Assembly (NCBI RefSeq): GCF_018141185.1 | Contig: NZ_CP058560.1 | Location: 1,550,001-1,614,000, forward strand | DNA length: 64,000 nucleotides | Direction: 5' to 3' | Source of the DNA: Methanobacterium alkalithermotolerans | GTDB lineage: Archaea; Methanobacteriota; Methanobacteria; Methanobacteriales; Methanobacteriaceae | The notes under the pieces: model-generated | What the model was told of the DNA's origin: nothing | The model's input: the letters and a program-made list of their open reading frames with translations, nothing else | Databases searched by the model: none | Made by a program: the position numbers and the translations under genes | Shown: piece after piece, positions 25,351 to 32,641 of the stretch | How the letters are laid out: each line of letters starts with the position of its first letter | Position numbering within the stretch: the stretch's first letter is position 1

Positions 25351-26126
25351 TAAAGGCCCACCTTTCCTATAGTATCTCCCCGAAGCCCTAATCTAAGGGT
25401 TTCAAGAGCAGTAATTTCTTCTGGAGTGATATTTCCCAAATTAACATCAGTTCCGATTTGTAGTATGAAATGAATCTGCTGATTCTTTTTCGGGGCTTCC
25501 CATATTAATTTATCAACCGGAATGTTTTTTATTAAATAATTAACCTCTTCAACTTTCACCTTTCCCTCTTTATCAAACATTCCAATATTTTGACCACTCT
25601 CACGGGCTTCAACCAGCACTTTATCTGCACCTGCATCTAAATCCATCTTTATTAAATTAACCCTATCTTTTAAGCTTAATTTAAGGTCCTCTGCAGGGTC
25701 CTTTTTACCAACTTCGGAAATTACTTTAAAACCTCTTTCTTTAGCTTCTGCTATTATTTTTGATTTATCTGCAGGATTAATTGTAGTTGAACCATCTGAT
25801 ATCTCTAAAGTTCTAAACCCCAGCTTTTCAGCCTCATCAAAATATTCGGGGAGCTTTTCTTTTCTGAAGGCTATTTCAAATAAAGTTCCACCGGGATAAG
25901 GGTCCACATCATATTTCTGATACATCCTAATTTTTTCTTTAATCAATTGCCGGTTATGAATGGCGATGGTTCCCCACCCAAACTTAAGGAGGTCAACGTA
26001 CTCTCCACATATTTTCATAAGGTCTTCTGCAGTATGTAAACCCATCCCTTTATCTAAAACCATGGTAATTCCATTATCACGGGGTTTTTTTTGCCTTTTT
26101 GGCGCTAAAAAGTTAAAAGCATTCAT
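25350..26126 (-). CDS. comA: Phosphosulfolactate synthase (coenzyme M biosynthesis)
   Basis: ComA adds sulfite to phosphoenolpyruvate, giving (2R)-phosphosulfolactate, the first step of one coenzyme M route. The 258-residue TIM barrel matches the family, with DNGITMVLDKGMGLHTAEDL, VDLLKFGWGT, DPYPGGTLFEIA, LEISDGSTTI, FKVISEVGKKD, VLVEARESGQNIG and LIWEAPKKNQQ. AGGTGG precedes the ATG. It is the first gene of a leftward cluster containing an ABC ATPase, a G3E-like NTPase, an Fe-S protein and a CofE-like ligase. The 355 bp upstream, to the next rightward gene, is very AT-rich and contains no evident gene. Confidence 0.96.
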   Translation of the reverse strand: MNAFNFLAPKRQKKPRDNGITMVLDKGMGLHTAEDLMKICGEYVDLLKFGWGTIAIHNRQLIKEKIRMYQKYDVDPYPGGTLFEIAFRKEKLPEYFDEAEKLGFRTLEISDGSTTINPADKSKIIAEAKERGFKVISEVGKKDPAEDLKLSLKDRVNLIKMDLDAGADKVLVEARESGQNIGMFDKEGKVKVEEVNYLIKNIPVDKLIWEAPKKNQQIHFILQIGTDVNLGNITPEEITALETLRLGLRGDTIGKVGL

Positions 26127-26481
26127 ATTACCACCTGGTAAAAAAATAAAATCTGACTATTATCCACCTGAAAATTCTGCTAAATAAATTTTTTGCGTTT
26201 TTCTTAAATAAGGAAATTAATTTAAATTTCTACTTACTTTTCCGCTTAATTAATAATATTTCAATTTAAATATTTAGATTTTTTTAATATTCTAAGTACT
26301 CCCACTGGAGATTATCTCATTAATATTTATTTATTCCATCTCTTCTAAAAATAATTTCTTATAATTTAATAATTACTTCTAAGCGCAATTATTTAATTTA
26401 GGATTAGATCCACTCTTAACTACTAAAGCTTAAAAATAATTATTTTAATAAAGTTGAATAAAATGTTGACTGGTGCTATAT

Positions 26482-27045
26482 ATGGAAAAAAAAATTTACT
26501 ATTTTGAAAATCCAGGGGAACAGAATACCGACAAATTAATAGATCTGGTTAAATCCAGACATGAAGATTCAGAAATAAATAATATCGTGGTTGCATCTGT
26601 TTCAGGAAGGACTGCTCTTAAAGTTTCTGAAGCTATAACTGATTCTTCAATTGTAAGTATCACTCATCATGCTGGATTTCGCGAAAAAGGAAAACTGGAA
26701 ACTGATCCGGATGTGGAGAAAAAATTAAAGGAATTAGGCATACCTACCTATACCAGTTCACATTCATTGAGTGGGGTAGGAAGGGGAATATCCAATAAGT
26801 TTGGAGGGGTTACTCCTGTGGAAATTATGGCTGAAACATTAAGAATGATTTCTCAGGGAGTTAAAGTTTGTGTGGAGATTAGTATCATGGCTGCGGATGC
26901 AGGGCTAATACCCATGGACCAGGAGATAATAGCCATAGGTGGAACGGCTTGGGGAGCCGATACTGCAGTTATACTCACCCCCGCACATATGAATAGCATC
27001 TTCGATTTGAGGATACATGAAATAATTGCCATGCCACGACCTTGA
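26482..27045 (+). CDS. Stand-alone pyruvate kinase C-terminal (alpha/beta) domain protein
   Basis: The 187-residue protein matches the PK_C-like family (COG1751-type): NNIVVASVSGRTALKVSEA, VSITHHAGFRE, SHSLSGVGRGISNKFGG, CVEISIMAADAGLI and AIGGTAWGADTAVIL. In pyruvate kinase this domain binds the allosteric effector. Here it stands alone without the catalytic barrel. Its function is unknown. The frame opens at GTG 26473, but GGTG lies six nt before ATG 26482, which is preferred. It is the gene just before ftsZ. Confidence 0.82.
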   Translation: MEKKIYYFENPGEQNTDKLIDLVKSRHEDSEINNIVVASVSGRTALKVSEAITDSSIVSITHHAGFREKGKLETDPDVEKKLKELGIPTYTSSHSLSGVGRGISNKFGGVTPVEIMAETLRMISQGVKVCVEISIMAADAGLIPMDQEIIAIGGTAWGADTAVILTPAHMNSIFDLRIHEIIAMPRP

Positions 27046-27120
27046 ACCGATTCAATTTTTATCAATTAATTTTTGGTTCAAATGCACCCCATGAAAATTC
27101 TATAAAGTTGAGGTGACATC

Positions 27121-27157
27121 CAACATTTGACTATAACCTCAAGGGTCAGAAATGTTG
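27121..27157. repeat. Hairpin with 8-bp perfect stem upstream of ftsZ
   Basis: CAACATTT (27121-27128) and AAATGTTG (27150-27157) are perfectly complementary with about 21 nt between them, including an internal GAC/GTC pairing. It precedes the putative ftsZ TATA box TTTTAAATA (about 27194-27202). It may be a structured leader of the upstream transcript, an operator or part of a small RNA. Confidence 0.5.
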
Positions 27158-27248
27158 TCGAGCCAAGCAAATTATTTGCAATTAACCGTTGCTTTTAAAT
27201 ATTAGTTAGTGCCATAACACATTCCATAGATTAATGTGGGGGTAGTAA

Positions 27249-28385
27249 GTGAAATTCATAAACGATGCCATAAAGGAATCTGAAAAGAGAATGGATAGAC
27301 AACGTCCCAAGCAGACGAACTCGGAAATTGACGAAGACCTGAGAGGAATTATTGAACAAAGCAGAGCAAAAATATTTGTTATTGGAAGTGGAGGGGCTGG
27401 TAACAATACTATTTCCCGTCTTACTGAGATAGGAATTGAGGGTGCCGAAACACTTGCCATAAATACTGATGCCCAGGATCTGTTCTATAGTGAATCTAAT
27501 CATAAGCTTCTAATTGGAAGGCAAACTTGTGGTGGTCTTGGTGCCGGCGGTGTTCCAGAAGTGGGAGAAGAATGTGCTGAGGAAAGTGAAGACGACATCC
27601 GGAATAAGTTAGATGGTGCGGATATGGTCTTTGTAACCTGTGGGCTAGGTGGAGGCACCGGTACTGGTTCTGCACCAGTAATATCCAAGATGGCTAAAAA
27701 AGCAGGAGCATTAACTATAGCAGTGGCCACAATGCCTTTTAGTGCCGAAGGACTAAAAAGAAGAGAGAATGCAGAAAAAGGTTTAGAAAAACTTCAAAGT
27801 GCTGCAGACACAGTAATTGTAATTCCCAATGATAAATTATTGGAAGTAGCCCCAAATTTGCCTCTGAACAAGGCATTTATGGTGGCAGACGAATTACTGG
27901 GAAGAGCAGTTAAAGGTATAACTGAACTAATAACTCGCCCGGGCCTGGTTAGTCTGGACTTTGCAGATATAAGAAGTATCATGAAAGGGTCAGGAATGGC
28001 CATGATTGGTATGGGTGAATCTGAATCTGGTGACAGAGCTTTAGAATCTGTTCATGAGGCTTTAAATAGCCCATTACTTGATCTGGATATTTCTAATGCT
28101 AAAGGGGCTTTAATTAATATTTCCGGAAGTTCTGATCTAACCTTGCAGGAAGCTGAAAAAATCGTGCAAATTGTTGCTGATGAACTGGATGCTGATGCCA
28201 ATATCATTTGGGGAGCTCAAATTCAAGAGGACCTTCAAAATGTTATTCGGACCACTATTGTGGTGGCTGGAGTTAAATCTCCTCATATTTTCGGGACCCC
28301 AGCAGAACGAGAATTTGCAGAAGAAAGGCAACGTGAATCTGTTAAGGAATCTGCACTGGAAGAATTTATAGATGGAGTATTTTAA
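27249..28385 (+). CDS. ftsZ: Cell division protein FtsZ
   Basis: FtsZ is the tubulin-like GTPase that polymerises into the division ring. The 378-residue protein has an N-terminal tail of about 38 residues, then IFVIGSGGAGNNTISRL, the tubulin signature CGLGGGTGTGSAPV, the T7 region NDKLLEVAPNLPLNKAF and the C-terminal domain with GAALINISG-like GALINISGSSD. The polymerisation-activating loop NADLDFADIR-like VSLDFADIRSIM is intact. The start is GTG, 8 nt after GGGGG. This is one of the two FtsZ families common in euryarchaea. Confidence 0.97.
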   Translation: MKFINDAIKESEKRMDRQRPKQTNSEIDEDLRGIIEQSRAKIFVIGSGGAGNNTISRLTEIGIEGAETLAINTDAQDLFYSESNHKLLIGRQTCGGLGAGGVPEVGEECAEESEDDIRNKLDGADMVFVTCGLGGGTGTGSAPVISKMAKKAGALTIAVATMPFSAEGLKRRENAEKGLEKLQSAADTVIVIPNDKLLEVAPNLPLNKAFMVADELLGRAVKGITELITRPGLVSLDFADIRSIMKGSGMAMIGMGESESGDRALESVHEALNSPLLDLDISNAKGALINISGSSDLTLQEAEKIVQIVADELDADANIIWGAQIQEDLQNVIRTTIVVAGVKSPHIFGTPAEREFAEERQRESVKESALEEFIDGVF

Positions 28386-28411
28386 TAGAAATTCAAATAT
28401 AAGATTCAAAT

Positions 28412-28540
28412 CTCAAATCTTAAGTCTTATCATATTGTGTTAGCAAGGGCCAACTTTTATCTTAAGGCCATAATTTCAGGGCCATTGCCCCGGGAATACA
28501 GGATCTTTTAGTAAAAAAATTCATGATATTAAGATTTGAG
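28412..28540. ncRNA. Candidate structured RNA between ftsZ and secE
   Basis: CTCAAATCTTAA (28412-28423) and its exact complement TTAAGATTTGAG (28529-28540) bound a block that is much more GC-rich than the surrounding DNA. Inside it is GGGC-CATT-GCCC (28479-28490) plus other GGCC elements. There is no convincing reading frame. The 352-bp gap otherwise contains only the secE promoter. The class of RNA is not recognised, and strand is uncertain (plus is likely from context). Confidence 0.4.
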
Positions 28541-28639
28541 TATTCTTATATAATATACTGATGCTATAGTGATAATTTTCACTCGTTTATTAAAATTAAT
28601 ACTTTCTTACTACCCCATCATACCGTGGGAAAGGAAACC

Positions 28640-28737
28640 TTTATAAATCTTGAAAATAACTACTATACCATCTGTTAAAATTAAATAATTTCATTCCTTA
28701 TTTTTATTATTGTTACCATTATTAAGGTAGGGATTTA
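28640..28737 (+). promoter_or_regulatory. Promoter and leader of secE
   Basis: TTTATAAA at 28640-28647 lies about 95 nt before the secE ATG. AGGTAGGG lies 6-13 nt before the ATG. Confidence 0.5.
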
Positions 28738-28917
28738 ATGAATTTAAAAGAATCTACTCTCCGTTTTATAAAACAATGTAGAAGAGTATTGCATGTTTCA
28801 AAAAAACCAGATAAGGTTGAGTATATCAACGTGGCAAAAATAACAGGCCTGGGAATAATAGTTATAGGTATTATCGGGTTCATAATCAGTATAATAGCCC
28901 AATTATTAGGCGCATAA
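28738..28917 (+). CDS. secE: Preprotein translocase subunit SecE (Sec61 gamma)
   Basis: A 59-residue protein starting MNLKESTLRFIKQCRRVLHV has an N-terminal amphipathic helix with FIKQCRRVLHVSKKPDK followed by one hydrophobic transmembrane segment (about 36-56). This is the Sec61gamma/SecE pattern, with the conserved xxRVLxxxxKP element. It forms the translocon with SecY and SecBeta in the cytoplasmic membrane. Position upstream of spt5/nusG and rpl11 matches other archaea and bacteria. It is too short for many gene finders. Confidence 0.92.
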   Translation: MNLKESTLRFIKQCRRVLHVSKKPDKVEYINVAKITGLGIIVIGIIGFIISIIAQLLGA

Positions 28918-29216
28918 CTAAAAATTTCTAAGGATATGTGTTCAACTAATGGAATTATGCTAAATCAGATACTATAAAAAAATTGAAGTATATATAATAG
29001 ATAAAAGTATATGAATCATATTTATTTAAATAAAAATTACAGTTTTTATTTAGAGTATTTTCAGATGATATTTATCCAGAAGTATTCAATCTGGTCTTGG
29101 TGGTATGGATAACTAAAAAATATTATTTATAGATGTTTTAAATTAGACCATATTTATCTTAAGTAATAGGCCAAATGAACCAAACCTATGGAATTATATA
29201 TAAGGTTGTGTGGTTA

Positions 29217-29684
29217 ATGGAAGATAGTATAAACTCCATATATGCTCTCAAGACCTCTGTTGGTCAGGAGAAAAATGTGGCTAGAATGTTAGCTCGGAAG
29301 GTAAAAGATAGTGGTATTGAAATCAATGCTATTTTAATCCCGGAATCTTTAAAAGGCTATGTATTGGTGGAATCATCCTCCAAAATAGACATGCAGAATC
29401 CTGCTATAAAGGTACCTCATCTTCGAGGTATGGTAGAAGGCAAAAGTTTAATAACCTTTGAAGAAGTTAGAAGATTCCTTAAACCCGAACCAATAATTGC
29501 TTCTATACAGAAAGGAAGTATTATAGAGCTAATTTCAGGCCCTTTCAAAGGAGAAAAAGCAAAAGTGGTTCGTATTGACGAATCGAGGGAAGAAGTAGTT
29601 TTAGAACTTATCGAAGCTGCTGTTCCTATACCTGTAACTGTTAAAGCTGATCAAATTAGAATAATACAAAAGGAGGCAGATTAA
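29217..29684 (+). CDS. spt5: Transcription elongation factor Spt5 (NusG)
   Basis: Archaeal Spt5 binds the RNA polymerase clamp with Spt4 and increases processivity. The 155-residue protein has the NGN domain (SIYALKTSVGQEKNVARML ... YVLVESS ... GMVEGKSLI) and the C-terminal KOW domain (ELISGPFKGEKAKVVRIDESREEVVLEL). The frame is open from an ATG at 29175, but residues MEDS from 29217 match the known archaeal N-terminus and AAGGTT lies upstream. The stop codon overlaps the rpl11 ATG (TAATG). The 299 bp between secE and this start contain TATA-like boxes and no gene. Confidence 0.95.
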   Translation: MEDSINSIYALKTSVGQEKNVARMLARKVKDSGIEINAILIPESLKGYVLVESSSKIDMQNPAIKVPHLRGMVEGKSLITFEEVRRFLKPEPIIASIQKGSIIELISGPFKGEKAKVVRIDESREEVVLELIEAAVPIPVTVKADQIRIIQKEAD

Positions 29685-30166
29685 TGGCTAAAGATACCGT
29701 TGAAATTCTTATAGAAGGCGGAAAAGCCACTCCAGGTCCACCTTTAGGTCCTGCGATTGGCCCGCTAGGAATTAATATGATGCAAGTAGTGGAGCAAATA
29801 AATAGTAAAACCTCAGATTTTGCAGGAATGAAAGTACCTGTTAAAATCATTGTGGATGGTGACACTAAAGAATTCGAAATAGAAATAGGTACTCCACCTA
29901 CCACGGCACTGATAATGGATGAATTGAAAATTGAAAAAGGTTCCCAGGATCCTGGATTGGATAAGGTGGCTGATTTGTCCATAGATCAGGCAATGAAAAT
30001 TGCCCGAATGAAATTTGATTCTCTTTTAGCAAACGACTATAAAAGCGGTGCTAAAGAAGTTATAGGTACTTGTGTGAGTATGGGATTAACTGTAGAAGGT
30101 AAAGATCCTCGTGAAGTACAAAAAGAGATCGATCAGGGCATTTTTGATGATGTGCTCCTATCATAA
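29684..30166 (+). CDS. rpl11: 50S ribosomal protein L11
   Basis: L11 is part of the GTPase-associated centre of the large subunit and binds 23S rRNA with the P-stalk. The 160-residue protein has the N-terminal proline-rich EGGKATPGPPLGPAIGPLGI and the C-terminal RNA-binding domain with GTPPTTALIMDEL and IARMKFDSLLANDYKSGAKEVIGTC. AGGAGG is located six nt before the ATG, which overlaps the spt5 stop codon. Confidence 0.98.
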   Translation: MAKDTVEILIEGGKATPGPPLGPAIGPLGINMMQVVEQINSKTSDFAGMKVPVKIIVDGDTKEFEIEIGTPPTTALIMDELKIEKGSQDPGLDKVADLSIDQAMKIARMKFDSLLANDYKSGAKEVIGTCVSMGLTVEGKDPREVQKEIDQGIFDDVLLS

Positions 30167-30173
30167 TTATATT

Positions 30174-30268
30174 CATAAATAATATTTATGTGATTAATTA
30201 CTTACTTGATCACTTAAAAACCTTAAAAAAATTGTCCCTTTATGGTGAACTTTTTATTTGAAAGTTCA
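30174..30268 (+). promoter_or_regulatory. rpl11-rpl1 intergenic leader with two hairpins
   Basis: CATAAAT/ATTTATG (30174-30180 and 30184-30190) forms a short hairpin. TGAACTTT (30246-30253) and AAAGTTCA (30261-30268) form an 8-bp perfect stem with a 7-nt loop, immediately before the GGAGG (30270-30274) that serves the L1 start. The second hairpin could influence initiation of L1. Confidence 0.5.
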
Positions 30269-30280
30269 TGGAGGATTTAT

Positions 30281-30919
30281 ATGAAACAAGAGATATTGGA
30301 AGCGGTGAAGGAGGCTACGGAACAATCCCAGTCGAGAAACTTCACACAATCCATTGATGTGATTATCACTATCAAGGATTTAGACGTCAATAAACCAGAG
30401 AATAGATTTGACGAGGAAGTTTCTCTACCAAATGGCCGCGGAAAAGCTGTTAATGTGGCTTTTATCGCAGATGGTGAACTGGCTGTTCAGGCTAAAAATG
30501 CTGGCGCAGATCTAATAATCAATAAAGCAGATTTAGAGGATCTGGGTAAAAACAGAAAAGAAGCCAAAAAACTCGCTAACCGACACAACTTCTTTGTAGC
30601 TCAGGCAGATATGATGCCCCTGGTAGGTAGATTCTTAGGTCCGGTTTTAGGTCCCAGGAAAAAAATGCCCAAACCAGTTCCAGCATCTATCAAGCCAGAT
30701 CCAATACTGGAAAGGCTACGAAGCACAGTTAAGGTTAGAATTAAAGATCAGCCTATTATTCAAACAATGGTAGGTACTCAGGATATGGATGCGGAGATGG
30801 TTGTAGAAAACATTGAAGCAGTTCTTAATATTCTTGACCGCAACTTAGAGAAAGGAAGAAACCAAATAAAGTCCATGTATATTAAGACCACCATGGGTCC
30901 AGTAGTGAGGGTGATTTAA
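30281..30919 (+). CDS. rpl1: 50S ribosomal protein L1
   Basis: L1 forms the L1 stalk that guides deacylated tRNA out of the ribosome, and in archaea it represses its own translation by binding mRNA. The 212-residue protein includes FTQSIDVIITIKDLD, LPNGRGKAVNVAFIA, MPLVGRFLGPVLGPRKKMPKP and IKSMYIKTTMGPVVRV. The frame extends upstream to 30242, but the ATG at 30281 with GGAGG (spacing 6) is the real start. An L1-binding mRNA element is embedded in codons 9-22. Overlaps rpl10 by one base. Confidence 0.98.
   Translation: MKQEILEAVKEATEQSQSRNFTQSIDVIITIKDLDVNKPENRFDEEVSLPNGRGKAVNVAFIADGELAVQAKNAGADLIINKADLEDLGKNRKEAKKLANRHNFFVAQADMMPLVGRFLGPVLGPRKKMPKPVPASIKPDPILERLRSTVKVRIKDQPIIQTMVGTQDMDAEMVVENIEAVLNILDRNLEKGRNQIKSMYIKTTMGPVVRVI
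30305..30345 (+). promoter_or_regulatory. L1 autoregulatory mRNA-binding site within the rpl1 coding region
   Basis: GTGAAGGAGGCT (30305-30316) and AGTCGAGAAACTTCAC (30330-30345) match almost exactly the two strands of the Methanococcus vannielii L1-mRNA element (GUGAAGGAGGCU and AGCCGAGAAACUUCAC, from memory of the L1-mRNA crystal structure). The helix GTGAAG/CTTCAC and the internal GAGGCT/AGTC GAGAAA loop are preserved. It begins 24 nt after the ATG, close to the reported position of about 30 nt in M. vannielii. Confidence 0.85.
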
Positions 30920-31929
30920 TGGCTCACGTTGCTGAATGGAAAAAAGAAGAGGTCAAAGACCTCAAAGAACTGATTAATGGTTATGAAGTGGTTGGAATAG
31001 CTAACTTGTCTGATATTCCTGCCCGGCAACTGCAGAAAATGCGACAAAATCTGCGGGATAAAGCCACCATCAGGATGTCCAAAAAAACTCTAATCAGTTT
31101 GGCCCTGGATGATTCTAATAATAAAAAGGATAATATAAATATCCTGTCCAATCACATGGATGGTCAACCTGCTTTAATATTCACCGACATGAATCCCTTT
31201 AAGCTATTTAAAATCCTGGAAGATAGTAAAACAGCCGCACCTGCCAAAGCCGGTGCTGTTCCTTCTGAAGATATAGTAGTTCCTAAGGGTGATACTGGAT
31301 TCCCTCCAGGTCCGATTCTAGGTGAATTGCAGCAGATAGGCATACCTGCAAAAATTGACAAGGGTAAAATTGTAGTACAAAAGGATCAGGTAGTGGTTAA
31401 AGCTGGTGAAGAAGTATCAGCAAAAGTAGCCGGTATACTGACCCGACTGGACATACAACCCATGGAAGTAGGAATAGACCTTAAAGCAGCTTATGAGAAT
31501 GAAACTGTTTATACGGCAGATCTTCTAACCATAGATGAAGAACAGACCCTTTCAGACATTCAAAGAGCATTTGCTCAGGCATTCAACCTTTCAGTTAATG
31601 CAGTTATTTTCACTAAAGAATCTATGCCTGCTATCATACAGAATGCAGCAACTAAATCACTGAATCTGGCATTCAACGCCTCAGTACTGACTTCTAAGAC
31701 TACTGAAATGCTACTATCTAAAGCTTACTCTCAAATGTTAGCAGTAGCAGCTGAAGCATCTGGAAAAGATTCTGACGCCGTTGATGAAGAACTTCTTGAA
31801 AAATTAGCTTCCACTGCTACCTCAGCACCTGAAGCTGAAGAAAAGAAAGAAGAAAAGCCTGATGAAGAAGAAGAGGAAGAAGAACAAGAAGAGGATGCCG
31901 CAGCTGGCCTAGGGGCCCTTTTCGGATAG
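30919..31929 (+). CDS. rpl10: Acidic ribosomal protein P0 (L10)
   Basis: P0 anchors the P1 dimers of the ribosomal stalk to 23S rRNA. The 336-residue protein has the rRNA-binding N-domain (MAHVAEWKKEEVKDL, IANLSDIPARQLQKMR, MSKKTLISLAL), a domain with KAGEEVSAKVAGILTRL, helical P1-binding segments near the C-terminus, then an acidic stretch of mainly Glu and the terminal GLGALFG that contacts translation GTPases. The same tail ends the next gene product. Spacing to rpl12 is 82 nt. Confidence 0.97.
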   Translation: MAHVAEWKKEEVKDLKELINGYEVVGIANLSDIPARQLQKMRQNLRDKATIRMSKKTLISLALDDSNNKKDNINILSNHMDGQPALIFTDMNPFKLFKILEDSKTAAPAKAGAVPSEDIVVPKGDTGFPPGPILGELQQIGIPAKIDKGKIVVQKDQVVVKAGEEVSAKVAGILTRLDIQPMEVGIDLKAAYENETVYTADLLTIDEEQTLSDIQRAFAQAFNLSVNAVIFTKESMPAIIQNAATKSLNLAFNASVLTSKTTEMLLSKAYSQMLAVAAEASGKDSDAVDEELLEKLASTATSAPEAEEKKEEKPDEEEEEEEQEEDAAAGLGALFG

Positions 31930-32011
31930 TCCTTTAAATTTACCATCTATTATTGCAAAAAACAAATGTTTTTAGCGAAATAAATTTGATTTGAGAAATT
32001 GAGGTGATCAT

Positions 32012-32317
<306 letters not shown>

Positions 32318-32319
32318 AC

Positions 32320-32340
32320 TTCCTTTTCTTTTTTTACTTT
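32320..32340 (+). terminator. T-rich terminator after rpl12
   Basis: Directly after the rpl12 stop, a pyrimidine-rich run with several T5-T7 stretches matches archaeal termination signals. The rest of the 324-bp gap to alaS is AT-rich and shows only a TATA-like TTTTATAA at about 32594-32601. Confidence 0.5.
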
Positions 32341-32641
32341 CTTAAACTCATAAAGAAGAATTAAATTTAATTTGCAAATATCTTTTTTTTAATTAGTCTC
32401 AGGCTTAATTAGCCCTTAATTTTTATTTTTTAATTATTACTTATTTTAGCTTGAAATATTGATTTTAATTTTTACCATTACTAATTAAATTCTAAAAAAA
32501 AATGATTTATCAGGTTTTATAAGGGTCCCCTGGATTAAAGCTTTAAAAATAATAAAAAAGTTTTTTAAATCATAACATAAACCTATAATCATATTTTATA
32601 ATTCTACATTTTAAAAATTAATAACCTTTTAACTGATTACT

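Noticed and set aside
29175..29216. Upstream ATG extension of spt5
   Set aside because: The extra 14 residues are not part of the NGN domain and overlap a TATA-like TATATATAA; the ATG at 29217 fits known archaeal Spt5 starts.
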